Assembly (NCBI GenBank): GCA_934476675.1
Contig: CAKSOE010000008.1
Span: 1 to 64,000 of the forward strand
Reading direction: 5' to 3'
Source: an uncultured Clostridia bacterium
GTDB taxonomy: Bacteria; Bacillota; Clostridia; UBA1381
Length of the DNA stretch: 64,000 nt
The position numbers and the translations under genes were made by a program. Below are positions 16,888 through 24,881 of this stretch, piece by piece. Positions within the stretch are counted from its first letter, which is position 1, and each line of letters opens with the position of its first letter. The notes beneath the pieces were generated by a model. It saw nothing but the letters and a program-made list of their open reading frames with translations. It ran no database searches and was not told the DNA's origin.

Positions 16888-17736
16888 CTATCTTTCGGCA
16901 AGCGCCAGTCCGATCATTATTATAATAATCCCGAATATCTGCGAAATACCTATAATTTCGCCCAAAAACGCCGCTCCCATGGCAACGCTTGTTATCGGCT
17001 CAAAGGTTGACATAATTCCGGCAGTTGACGCGCCCTCGAACCGCACACCTATCTGAAAAAGCGGCATTGCCCCCAATGTCACGATTAAAGATATAATCGC
17101 CGCATACGACCACGCCCTGCCCGTAAGATTGAACGAAATCCCTCCCGACAGCAGTCCGAAAATAAGCGTTGTTATGCTCATAATAAGCATAAGATAAAAC
17201 GTAAGCTTTATATAATCCATCGCATCAAGTCCCGAACGGTCAATATAAATCACATAAAAGCTGTAAAATACGCCCGACAACAGCGCCAGAACAATTCCTG
17301 CGCTGTCGGATGCCGTTTCTATATCAGCAAAAAGAAAAATCCCCACCGTCACAAGCACTACCGCCGCAAGCTTGAATTTTGACATTTTTTCGTGATACAA
17401 AAACGCTGACGCAAGCACTATCACAAGCGGATATACAAAATGCAGTGTTGTTGCAAGTCCTGTTGAAATAAAGTTATATGAAGCATACAACAGCAAAATC
17501 GGCACTGTTCCGCCGAATATTCCTAAAAGCAGTATGCTTTTAAATTCATCCTTCGTAAGCTTTAACGAGCGCTTATCCACCCTCATAATCAGATACAGCA
17601 GAGGAACGGAAATCGCCGCTCTTAAAAATGTAAGTGTTATTCCGTTTGCACCGCCGGTATATGTGAATTTTGCAAGCACAGGCGCAATACCGTATAAAAA
17701 TGCGGAAATTAAAAGACATACCTTACCTTTTGACAT
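16888..17736 (-). CDS. EamA/DMT-family transporter
   Basis: The 282-aa integral membrane protein has about ten hydrophobic helices in two homologous halves, the architecture of EamA drug/metabolite transporters. Recognisable segments are SAFLYGIAPVLAKFTY in helix 1 and the terminal repeat (EPITSVAMGAAFLGE). The substrate is unknown; related proteins export amino acids or metabolites. It is downstream of rarA, separated by 105 nt with two hairpins. Its ribosome site lies within the second of these. Confidence 0.85.
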   Translation of the reverse strand: MSKGKVCLLISAFLYGIAPVLAKFTYTGGANGITLTFLRAAISVPLLYLIMRVDKRSLKLTKDEFKSILLLGIFGGTVPILLLYASYNFISTGLATTLHFVYPLVIVLASAFLYHEKMSKFKLAAVVLVTVGIFLFADIETASDSAGIVLALLSGVFYSFYVIYIDRSGLDAMDYIKLTFYLMLIMSITTLIFGLLSGGISFNLTGRAWSYAAIISLIVTLGAMPLFQIGVRFEGASTAGIMSTFEPITSVAMGAAFLGEIIGISQIFGIIIIMIGLALAER

Positions 17737-17743
17737 ATAAAAA

Positions 17744-17826
17744 ACGCTCCTTCCCGTAAAAGAGCGTCATGCGCGCGTTTACAGGCTTGATTTTTCTTCT
17801 TACAGATGTTATTTTTGCCTGTAAAC
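17744..17826 (-). promoter_or_regulatory. Two hairpins between rarA and the EamA gene
   Basis: Minus-strand order: first a stem of 10 bp or more (GTTTACAGGC pairing with GCCTGTAAAC, 17777-17786 with 17817-17826), a possible rarA terminator. Then comes a 6-bp stem (GACGCTC with GAGCGT, 17744-17767) followed by six T immediately before the EamA ATG at 17736. The AAGGAG ribosome site (17747-17752) overlaps the second stem, so the structure could act as attenuator or ribosome-site mask. Confidence 0.45.
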
Positions 17827-17841
17827 AGCGTTATTATGCAA

Positions 17842-19116
17842 TTATTTTTTTATCCTGTCCCAATACTGCTTTGCAGCCTGTTCAACCTTATTGTCGCCGT
17901 ATTCATAGTATTTTGCGTCTTTGATGTTGTCGGGCAGATACTGCTGTCTGATATAATGATCGGGATAGGAATGAGGATATTTATAGTCAATCCCATGTCC
18001 CATTTTTGCCGAACCGGCATAATGCGAATCCTTTAAATGCTCTGGAATATCGCCTGTGTCTTTTGATTCAATATCCTGCATTGCCGCATCAATCGCACAT
18101 ATTGCCGAATTGGATTTCGGTGCGGTTGCAAGCAGAATAACTGCTTCGGCAAGCGGTATTCTCGCTTCGGGGAATCCCAGCTGCAATGCCGCGTCCACAC
18201 AGGATTTAACCACCGTAACCGCCTGCGGGTATGCAAGACCTATATCCTCCGCACTCATAACCAATATGCGGCGGCATATACTTTGCAAATCCCCCGCGCT
18301 CACAAGCCTTGCAAGATAATGAATTGCCGCGTCCGGGTCGGAACCTCTGACCGATTTTTGAAATGCGCTTAAAATATCATAATGACTGTCGCCGTCCTTA
18401 TCATAGCGCATGGCTTTTTTCTGCGTTGCCTGCTCTGCCGTATCGAGAGTAATGTGCATTTTTTTGCCATCCTTTGGGAGGGACGCAAAAAAGGCTATTT
18501 CCAGAGAATTAAGCGCCTTTCTGACATCGCCGTTCGCCGAATGTGCAATATGCACAAGAGCGTCCTCCTCCGCCGTCACGTCATAGCCGCTGTAATCCTC
18601 TGCCTTTAAAAGCTCCACGGCACGATGCAGTGCTTTATTTATATCGTCCGCGTCAAGCTGCTTGAACTCAAACACAACGCTGCGTGACAGCACGGCATTG
18701 TACACATAAAAATACGGATTTTCGGTCGTGCTGGCTATCAGCGTTATTTTGCCGTTTTCCATAAACTCCAGAAGGGTCTGCTGCTGCTTTTTATTGAAAT
18801 GCTGAATTTCGTCCAGATACAGCAGTACACCGTTCGGCGCCAGAAAAGTACCGAGCGCCTGCACTATTTCCTTAATATCTGATACCGATGCGGTGGTAGC
18901 GTTAAGCCGTCTGAGTGTTTTTCCCGTTCTTTTTGCAATAATATTTGCAACAGTGGTTTTTCCCACGCCGCTCGGGCCGTAAAATATCATATTCGGGATT
19001 TCGTTATTTTCAATTATATTTTTTAACAGCTTTCCCTCGCCCAAGAGATGCTGCTGTCCGACAACATCTTCGATTTTATCGGGGCGTATTCGGTCTGCCA
19101 GCGGAGTATTGCTCAT
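17842..19116 (-). CDS. rarA: Replication-associated recombination protein A (RarA/MgsA ATPase)
   Basis: The 424-aa AAA+ ATPase has the RarA order: ADRIRPDKIEDVVGQQHLLG at the N-terminus, Walker A GPSGVGKTT (about 46-54), Walker B LYLDEIQHF, then the family's C-terminal tetramerisation region with MGHGIDYKYPHSYPDHY. RarA acts at stalled replication forks and is related to clamp-loader ATPases and RuvB. It starts 30 nt after the upstream TPR gene, which suggests cotranscription. Confidence 0.94.
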   Translation of the reverse strand: MSNTPLADRIRPDKIEDVVGQQHLLGEGKLLKNIIENNEIPNMIFYGPSGVGKTTVANIIAKRTGKTLRRLNATTASVSDIKEIVQALGTFLAPNGVLLYLDEIQHFNKKQQQTLLEFMENGKITLIASTTENPYFYVYNAVLSRSVVFEFKQLDADDINKALHRAVELLKAEDYSGYDVTAEEDALVHIAHSANGDVRKALNSLEIAFFASLPKDGKKMHITLDTAEQATQKKAMRYDKDGDSHYDILSAFQKSVRGSDPDAAIHYLARLVSAGDLQSICRRILVMSAEDIGLAYPQAVTVVKSCVDAALQLGFPEARIPLAEAVILLATAPKSNSAICAIDAAMQDIESKDTGDIPEHLKDSHYAGSAKMGHGIDYKYPHSYPDHYIRQQYLPDNIKDAKYYEYGDNKVEQAAKQYWDRIKK

Positions 19117-19146
19117 TTTACATTAACTCCTTTCACAAATGCCGCT

Positions 19147-19959
19147 TTACCTTGCGGCACGGCTCACTTCTTCTTTTAGCTTTTCTACTTCCGGCTTAGT
19201 CACCGTTGTCATGGCAGACCAGCGGCAGGACGGTGTTTTTTCAAGATATTCCAGCGCTTTTTCGTAATTTCCGAGAGCTTTTTCTATCATTGCGCCATGA
19301 TAATAAGCCTCAACGAACTTCGGATTTCCCTCCATAATCTTATCCGACAGCTCCTTTGCCTTATCGTATTCACCCCTGTAATAATAGCACAGCGCCAAAT
19401 TGTCCGCTATATCGCGTTCATCACCGTTGTAGTCATAGGCTTCTTTACAGAAATCCAGAGTTTCCTGCGCTTTGCTGTTTTTGCAGATTTTGAAATATCC
19501 CAAAAGCGAATATAGGTATGTATTTTTATACCCGCTCTCATATATTTCCATAGCATCGTTATATGCTTCTTCAAGGTTGTTCTGCTTGAAATATGCCATA
19601 CATCTGCGCATTTTTGCCGTATTTGCTATTTCCGGCTTCAGTTTATAGCGAAGAAGATTGTTGAGCGCCTGCTCCGCATCTTCAAAATTCCCCGTGCGCA
19701 TTAATGCGTCGGCATATTCTATTCTTGTTGACGGCTTTGCTCTGCCGGTATCAACTGCTTTTTTGTATCTGCGCTTTGCCTCGGCGAATTTGCCCTCCGC
19801 AAACGAACTCCTTGCCTTTATCGCCCATATATCGGGGTACTTACTGTAAATAACATACGCCGTAAGCGCAGCCGTTACAGCTATACCTACAATAATATTT
19901 GCCTTAAAGCTCACAAAAACAGCCGCTGCCGCCAATATAACGTATACCAATGCTCCCAT
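19147..19959 (-). CDS. Membrane-anchored tetratricopeptide-repeat protein
   Basis: The 270-aa protein starts with two short hydrophobic segments (about residues 3-39) acting as a membrane hairpin or anchor. At least five TPR-like helix pairs follow, for example FAEAKRRYKKAVDTG, FEDAEQALNNLL, YDKAKELSDKIMEGN and YEKALEYLEKTP. TPRs mediate protein interactions; no catalytic function is evident. It lies between asnS (with a hairpin in between) and rarA in the same direction. Confidence 0.75.
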   Translation of the reverse strand: MGALVYVILAAAAVFVSFKANIIVGIAVTAALTAYVIYSKYPDIWAIKARSSFAEGKFAEAKRRYKKAVDTGRAKPSTRIEYADALMRTGNFEDAEQALNNLLRYKLKPEIANTAKMRRCMAYFKQNNLEEAYNDAMEIYESGYKNTYLYSLLGYFKICKNSKAQETLDFCKEAYDYNGDERDIADNLALCYYYRGEYDKAKELSDKIMEGNPKFVEAYYHGAMIEKALGNYEKALEYLEKTPSCRWSAMTTVTKPEVEKLKEEVSRAAR

Positions 19960-19990
19960 TTAATCGACTCTCCTTAAAATATTTTAAAGA

Positions 19991-20022
19991 GCCGCGGCAA
20001 AATGAAAATCATTCTGCCGCAG
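19991..20022 (-). terminator. Hairpin after asnS
   Basis: GCTGCGGCAGAATGA pairs imperfectly with the CATTTTGCCGCGGC side, followed on the minus strand only by TCTTTAAAAT. It is probably a weak terminator between asnS and the TPR gene. Confidence 0.5.
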
Positions 20023-20032
20023 CCCCGAATTA

Positions 20033-21424
20033 TTAAAATTCCGCCGTGCCGACCGTTCTCGGGAACGGAAGCACGTCACGTATATTCTGCATACCTGTTA
20101 TATACATAACTGCTCTTTCAAATCCCAGACCAAATCCGGCGTGCTTGTTAGCGCCGTATTTTCTCAAATCGAGATACCAAGAATAATCCTCCGGCTTTAA
20201 TCCCAATTCACGCATACGCGCCGTAAGAATATCATAGTTTTCCTCTCTCTGACTTCCGCCTATAATCTCGCCGATTCCCGGTACAAGCACATCCACCGCC
20301 GCAACGGTTTTGTTGTCGGGATTAAGCTTCATATAGAACGCCTTTATCTCCTTCGGGTAATCCGTTACCATAACCGGACGCTTGAACAACTGCTCGGTAA
20401 GGTATTTTTCATGCTCCGTCTGCAAATCGCAGCCCCACTCAACGGGATACACAAACTCATCGGCGTGCTTTTTCAAAAGTTCAATCGCCTCGGTATATGT
20501 CACGTGTGCAAAATCGTTATCAACCACGTTATGCAGTCTTTCAAGCAGACCCTTGTCAATAAAGTTATTGAAAAATTCCATTTCCTCCGGAGCGTTTTCA
20601 AGGCAGTAGTTTATGATATATTTGAGCATATCCTCTGCCAAAGCCATATCGTCGTTCAGATCGGCAAAAGCAATTTCCGGCTCAATCATCCAAAATTCCG
20701 CCGCATGACGTGTTGTATTTGAATTTTCCGCGCGGAAAGTAGGTCCGAACGTATACACATTTCTGAACGCCATACAATATGCTTCAACATTAAGCTGACC
20801 GCTTACCGTAAGGTTTGTCTGCTTGCCGAAAAAGTCCTTTGAATAATCTATGCTGCCGTCCTCACAGCGCGGCGGATTGTTCATGTCAAGCGTTGTTACC
20901 TGGAACATTTCTCCCGCGCCCTCGCAGTCACTTCCCGTAATAAGCGGAGTGTGAACATACACAAATCCGCGTTCCTGGAAGAACTGATGAATCGCATACG
21001 CTATCATCGACCTCACGCGGAACACCGCCGCAAACGTATTTGTACGCGGTCTTAAATGCGCTATCGTGCGAAGATATTCAAAGCTGTGGCGCTTTTTCTG
21101 CAAGGGATAGTCGGGCGATGAAGCTCCCTCGACAACCACCTCGCAGGCCTTTAATTCAAACGGCTGCTTAGCCTGAGGAGTAAGCTCTATTACACCGCGT
21201 GCCGAAATCGCCGCGCCTACATTAAGCTTTGAAAGCTCGGCGAAATTCTCCAGCCTGTCCTGCTCAATAACTATTTGCAGGCTTTTGAAAAAGCTGCCGT
21301 CATTAAGCTCTATAAAACCGAAGTTTTTTGACACTCTTATTGTTCTTACCCAACCCGATACAGTGACTTCCTTACCTCCGTAGGTTTCCGTATCGCGAAA
21401 AATACTTTTTATAACTGCTTTCAT
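20033..21424 (-). CDS. asnS: Asparagine--tRNA ligase
   Basis: The 463-aa class IIb aminoacyl-tRNA synthetase charges tRNA-Asn. An N-terminal OB-fold anticodon-binding domain (about 15-105, including SGWVRTIR) precedes the catalytic core with class II motif 2 (FRAENSNTTRHAAEFWMIEP) and the C-terminal motif 3 (GLGFERAVMYITG). Length and order match bacterial AsnRS. It is 25 nt after asnA, so asparagine synthesis and charging are in one transcript. Confidence 0.96.
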   Translation of the reverse strand: MKAVIKSIFRDTETYGGKEVTVSGWVRTIRVSKNFGFIELNDGSFFKSLQIVIEQDRLENFAELSKLNVGAAISARGVIELTPQAKQPFELKACEVVVEGASSPDYPLQKKRHSFEYLRTIAHLRPRTNTFAAVFRVRSMIAYAIHQFFQERGFVYVHTPLITGSDCEGAGEMFQVTTLDMNNPPRCEDGSIDYSKDFFGKQTNLTVSGQLNVEAYCMAFRNVYTFGPTFRAENSNTTRHAAEFWMIEPEIAFADLNDDMALAEDMLKYIINYCLENAPEEMEFFNNFIDKGLLERLHNVVDNDFAHVTYTEAIELLKKHADEFVYPVEWGCDLQTEHEKYLTEQLFKRPVMVTDYPKEIKAFYMKLNPDNKTVAAVDVLVPGIGEIIGGSQREENYDILTARMRELGLKPEDYSWYLDLRKYGANKHAGFGLGFERAVMYITGMQNIRDVLPFPRTVGTAEF

Positions 21425-21449
21425 TGGTTAAAGTCCTTTCAATTCCAAA

Positions 21450-22451
21450 TTAGATAAGGTTTATGCCGTTTTCTTTACATTCCTTTATCATTTCGTCCGG
21501 CCATACCGACGCCTGAACTTCGCCGATATGCGCCTTATTCAGCATAAACATACACAGTCTTGACTGACCTATGCCGCCGCCGATTGTATAGGGAAGCTCT
21601 TTATTGAGCAGCTTTTTATGGAAATCCATGCTAAGCCTTTCCTCACAGCCTGCCGCCTTAATCTGCGCTGTAAGCGAATCCTCGTCAACGCGTATACCCA
21701 TGCTTGAAAGCTCATAGCTTATGTCAAGCAGCGGATAATATACCAAAATATCTCCGTTTAATTCCCAATCGTCATAATCCGGCGCTCTGCCGTCATGTCT
21801 TTCGCCCGAAGCAAGAGTTTTTCCTATCTGCATAAGGAATACCGCTTTTTTCTCACGCAAAAGCTTGTTTTCACGCTCTTTCGGAGTATCATCGGGATAC
21901 ATATCCTCAAGCTCCTGAGTAGTCATGAATGTTATGTCGTCCGCAAAGTTTGACGTAAGCTCGGGATATTTCTGATGAACTCTTGCCATGGTTGACTTCA
22001 TCGCACGGTAAATCTTTCTTACAAACATTTTTAAGGTTTCGATATTTCTGTCCTCTTTATTTATAACCGCCTCCCAGTCCCACTGGTCAACATACATTGA
22101 ATGAAGGTTATCAACCTCTTCATCGCGTCTTATTGCGTTCATGTCCGTATAAAGTCCTTCGCCCGGCTGGAAATTGTATTTTCCGAGAGTCATTCTCTTC
22201 CATTTTGCCAGTGAATGTACGATTTCAAGCGTCGCACCTCCGATGCACGGAGCGTCAAACGACACCGGACGTTCAACACCGTTTAGGTTATCGTTAAGTC
22301 CCGTTTCGGGGCGCACAAAAAGCGGAGCGGAAATTCTCTGCAAATTGAGCGCGCTTATAATCTCATGCTGAAACGTATCTTTTATAAATTTTATTGCCCT
22401 TTCAGTCTCGCGGCCGTCCAGACTGCTTTTGTAGTTTCCCGGTAATATCAT
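21450..22451 (-). CDS. asnA: Aspartate--ammonia ligase (asparagine synthetase A)
   Basis: The 333-aa enzyme makes asparagine from aspartate, ammonia and ATP. It has the class II synthetase-like AsnA fold with VERPVSF, the WKRMTLGKY segment, DQWDWE near residue 122 and the C-terminal GGGIGQSRLCMFML motif. It precedes asnS and follows a DUF896 gene with a 34-nt gap. No asparagine T-box leader is visible upstream, so regulation is not by that route in this window. Confidence 0.95.
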   Translation of the reverse strand: MILPGNYKSSLDGRETERAIKFIKDTFQHEIISALNLQRISAPLFVRPETGLNDNLNGVERPVSFDAPCIGGATLEIVHSLAKWKRMTLGKYNFQPGEGLYTDMNAIRRDEEVDNLHSMYVDQWDWEAVINKEDRNIETLKMFVRKIYRAMKSTMARVHQKYPELTSNFADDITFMTTQELEDMYPDDTPKERENKLLREKKAVFLMQIGKTLASGERHDGRAPDYDDWELNGDILVYYPLLDISYELSSMGIRVDEDSLTAQIKAAGCEERLSMDFHKKLLNKELPYTIGGGIGQSRLCMFMLNKAHIGEVQASVWPDEMIKECKENGINLI

Positions 22452-22485
22452 TTTATACTATCCTTTCATATACCTCTATGTTTAA

Positions 22486-22653
22486 TTAGTCCGTAAATTC
22501 AATGCTGTCAAGAGTTGATTTAAAATTTTTGCGGATGTCCGCAAGATATTCTTTGCGCAAAGCGTCACGTTCTTTTATTTCCTCGTCCGACAGCTGCGAC
22601 TCCTTTGCCTTTTTTGCAAGCTCATTAATCCTTGCTATCTTTATCTTATCCAA
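22486..22653 (-). CDS. DUF896 (YnzC-like) small protein
   Basis: This 55-aa helical, highly charged protein fits the DUF896/UPF0291 family (KIARINELAKKAKESQLSDE, then ERDALRKEYLADIRKN). Family members are short two-helix cytoplasmic proteins, one linked to the SOS region in Bacillus. No reaction is known. The start is probably TTG 22653, about 5 nt after AAGGGGTG; the longer frame to 22674 adds residues not typical of the family. It heads the transcript to asnA and asnS. Confidence 0.85.
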   Translation of the reverse strand: MDKIKIARINELAKKAKESQLSDEEIKERDALRKEYLADIRKNFKSTLDSIEFTD

Positions 22654-22685
22654 AACAACACCCCTTAAAATCACATCTACTTTAT

Positions 22686-22714
22686 ATTGTACTATACATT
22701 TACGAAAATTTCAA
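22686..22714 (-). promoter_or_regulatory. Sigma-A promoter for DUF896-asnA-asnS
   Basis: On the minus strand, -35 TTGAAA (22709-22714), 17 nt and -10 TACAAT (22686-22691) lie 33 nt before the TTG start at 22653. Confidence 0.7.
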
Positions 22715-22804
22715 GAAATTTTCAATAAAAAATTCGGACAAAATGCAAAAAAAGCATCTGCGGCATATTATACATTACACGAACAATGAAAGGAGGGTTT
22801 TCGG

Positions 22805-22915
22805 ATGGGCGAATGCTGTGGAAACAACAACTTATGCGGCGGCTGCAACTTTGATCTTGATATGATTCTCTGGGTTCTTATCATAATTGTCATCGTTACC
22901 TGCATGTGCAACTAA
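22805..22915 (+). CDS. Tiny Cys-rich single-span membrane protein (36 aa)
   Basis: ATG 22805 follows a strong AAAGGAGGG site. The 36-aa product begins with a Gly/Asn/Cys cluster (GECCGNNNLCGGC), continues FDLDMILW and then has a hydrophobic span (VLIIIVIVTC) ending MCN. Six Cys are present. Its shape recalls the short Gly-rich YjcZ-like sporulation proteins, and a CATATTATA motif at 22764-22772 resembles a sigma-K -10, but no matching -35 is seen. It is followed by a strong terminator. Function unknown. Confidence 0.75.
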   Translation: MGECCGNNNLCGGCNFDLDMILWVLIIIVIVTCMCN

Positions 22916-22959
22916 TAATCCCGCACTGCGCGGCCTGATTGACTGCGTACATTAAAAAA

Positions 22960-22997
22960 GGGAGCTGTAAAATTTTACGGCTCCCTTACTCTTTTTT
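22960..22997. terminator. Bidirectional terminator
   Basis: A nearly perfect palindrome (GGGAGCTGTAAA with TTTTACGGCTCCC, 22960-22985) has a T-run on its right and an A-run on its left. It serves the tiny plus-strand gene at 22805 and the minus-strand gene ending at 23011. Confidence 0.85.
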
Positions 22998-23010
22998 TAC
23001 ATTCCCCTGT

Positions 23011-24174
23011 TTATTTGTTCTCCGCATTCAATATAAGCTTTACATTTGCAATTTCCGTTGCATTGAGATTGCTGTTGTCATCATTATAATTATAATTCGG
23101 ATTTATCTTGTACCATGAGCACGAATTGAAGTAATCTCTGAACTCCTTCATCACAAATTTACGTCCGTGACGCGCATAAATCTCATTTCTCGCCAATGCA
23201 AGCTTACTCTTTGAAAATCCCTTTATATCATCGTTTGTCAAAAGTCTTGACGATGAATCGGCGATTATATACCCCGAATTCCCCTGGCTTGTGAGCGATG
23301 AAATTTCATATATCGTATTTCCGTTATACGTTTCAGAAGTAGGCATCGCATTTATTATATACTGCTTATTCTTAATCTGCGCAGTTGTGCTGCCCTGCGA
23401 AACATTCGCATAATAAACAGTATTTTCCACTATAAAGGTCATGAGATATTTGCCCGTTGCGGAATTATATATAACCTCTCCGCCTTTCACCGGCGCAGAA
23501 TCTATGCTGTAACTTACAACGCCGGTCTGACGATACTGCTTGCTTTTTGATGAAGCAGCAGACGATGCACTGCTCTTGCTTGAGCTTTGTGACGATGCGC
23601 CGCCGCTTGATGAGGACGCACCTGCAGCCGCACTTCCCGTTTTGCTGCCGCTTCCCGATGAGCTGCCGCCCGTTGCAGACCATGACTGCGCATTGCCGCC
23701 TGTGCTTTTATCCGATGACGGCGCTGCTGTTGCCTCAGGTACGGGAGTAGGCGTTTCCGCAGCCGGAGTTTCCGACGGCAGCGGCGTTGCCGTTGCTCCG
23801 ATTGTCGCAATCGGCGTCGGCGTTACCTTATTTACCCTGTCTTTATCAAGCTTATCCTTTATCTTGAATGCACCTATGCCGCCCCCTACTGCCAGCAGAA
23901 CCACTATCACGCATATTACGGCTATTTTTATTTTTTTCTGCTTTTGTTTCTTACTGCTGCGGCGCTCTGCTATTTCGTCAAGCTGCTGCTTTTTTTCTGC
24001 CATCATTTTATCTATCTGTTCGCGGCGCTTACGTTCGTTTTCGTCATAAACTTCTTCTTCCTCTGCGGGGTTTTCTGCTGTATCGTCATTCTGTTCATCT
24101 TCAAGAACGGCGCCGCAGAATATACATTTTTTCACATCGTCGGGCAATTCCGCTCCGCATTTTTTACATAGCAT
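23011..24174 (-). CDS. Zinc-ribbon, single-span YARHG-domain protein
   Basis: The 387-aa protein begins with a cytoplasmic zinc ribbon (CKKCGAELP, then CIFCG). An acidic and Lys/Arg-rich helix and one transmembrane segment (about 85-105) follow, then a long low-complexity linker of Thr/Pro (TPTP, ETPTPVPE) and Ser/Gly/Ala. The C-terminal extracellular YARHG domain contains LARNEIYARHGRKF, the Phe/Tyr-rich middle and LNATEIANVKLI. YARHG domains are thought to be extracellular modules. The start at ATG 24174 has a GGAGG site; the frame is open further but without support. Its Ser/Gly linker makes long spurious frames on other strands. Confidence 0.85.
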   Translation of the reverse strand: MLCKKCGAELPDDVKKCIFCGAVLEDEQNDDTAENPAEEEEVYDENERKRREQIDKMMAEKKQQLDEIAERRSSKKQKQKKIKIAVICVIVVLLAVGGGIGAFKIKDKLDKDRVNKVTPTPIATIGATATPLPSETPAAETPTPVPEATAAPSSDKSTGGNAQSWSATGGSSSGSGSKTGSAAAGASSSSGGASSQSSSKSSASSAASSKSKQYRQTGVVSYSIDSAPVKGGEVIYNSATGKYLMTFIVENTVYYANVSQGSTTAQIKNKQYIINAMPTSETYNGNTIYEISSLTSQGNSGYIIADSSSRLLTNDDIKGFSKSKLALARNEIYARHGRKFVMKEFRDYFNSCSWYKINPNYNYNDDNSNLNATEIANVKLILNAENK

Positions 24175-24216
24175 ATTTTTTCCTCCACTCTCTTTTTCCG
24201 ACAAGTATATATAATT

Positions 24217-24245
24217 ATTATACACTTTTATACTTTTCAATTCAA
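24217..24245 (-). promoter_or_regulatory. Sigma-A promoter for the YARHG gene
   Basis: On the minus strand, TTGAAT (24240-24245), a 17-nt spacer and TATAAT (24217-24222), 43 nt upstream of the start codon. Confidence 0.75.
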
Positions 24246-24267
24246 CATCTTTATTATTATATATGTG

Positions 24268-24861
24268 TTACATACTTTTACCGTTCTTTTTCGAGGAATC
24301 CTTTTTAACGTAAACCACGCTCATGATTTTGTCTGCCAAATCAAAATTTTTGCAGACCGCAAAATACCCCAGTCCCGACGCAAGCACAGGAACAACAAGC
24401 ATGAGTACAAGCCCGTACCATGTGATACTTCCGCACAGCTCGCCCAGAAAGGCAAAAAACGGGAACGTCCACAAAAGAAACAGCATGTTCACGCCCACTG
24501 CCCACCATGTATTTAAAGAACCGTCATTTGAAAACGCTGTCCACACAAGCTTATATCCCGCAAACAGTATAAGCGTTACCGCAGAAATCAGAAGTCCCAT
24601 AAGAAAGCCTTTTTTTATATCCGGCTGCAAAACCGTATATGATTTTTTGTCGTGCCTTGCATATGCTCCGGCATTGCCGTAAATTGTGAAAAAGTACGCA
24701 AGAGTAAGTATTATTCCCGATATAAGCTTAATAACAGGCTTTTCAAACGTCCATGTAAAAGCCATAAGCCATATAAGCGTTATAACCAGTACCGCCGTCA
24801 GATTGCCGAGCAGCATATGCCTGTACTGATACCCGATTGTCATTTTTGATTTGTCTTTCAT
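24268..24861 (-). CDS. Polytopic membrane protein of unknown function
   Basis: The 197-aa protein has five to six hydrophobic segments, beginning at HMLLGNLTAVLVITLIWLMA, with short loops and a basic C-terminus. It has no motif I can place. The start at ATG 24861 follows GAAGGGGA; the frame extends to 24930 but overlaps the upstream flavoprotein. It follows that gene by 20 nt and is probably cotranscribed with it. Confidence 0.65.
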   Translation of the reverse strand: MKDKSKMTIGYQYRHMLLGNLTAVLVITLIWLMAFTWTFEKPVIKLISGIILTLAYFFTIYGNAGAYARHDKKSYTVLQPDIKKGFLMGLLISAVTLILFAGYKLVWTAFSNDGSLNTWWAVGVNMLFLLWTFPFFAFLGELCGSITWYGLVLMLVVPVLASGLGYFAVCKNFDLADKIMSVVYVKKDSSKKNGKSM

Positions 24862-24881
24862 TGAAAATTCCCCTTCTGTTT

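Noticed and set aside
22452..22485. Asparagine T-box before asnA-asnS
   Set aside because: The gap of 34 nt is too small, and the region before DUF896 has a simple promoter with no T-box sequence or specifier hairpin.
23514..24049. Long Arg- or Ala/Leu-rich frames in the YARHG gene region, on both strands
   Set aside because: They arise from the low-complexity Ser/Gly/Thr/Pro linker of the YARHG protein read in other frames.
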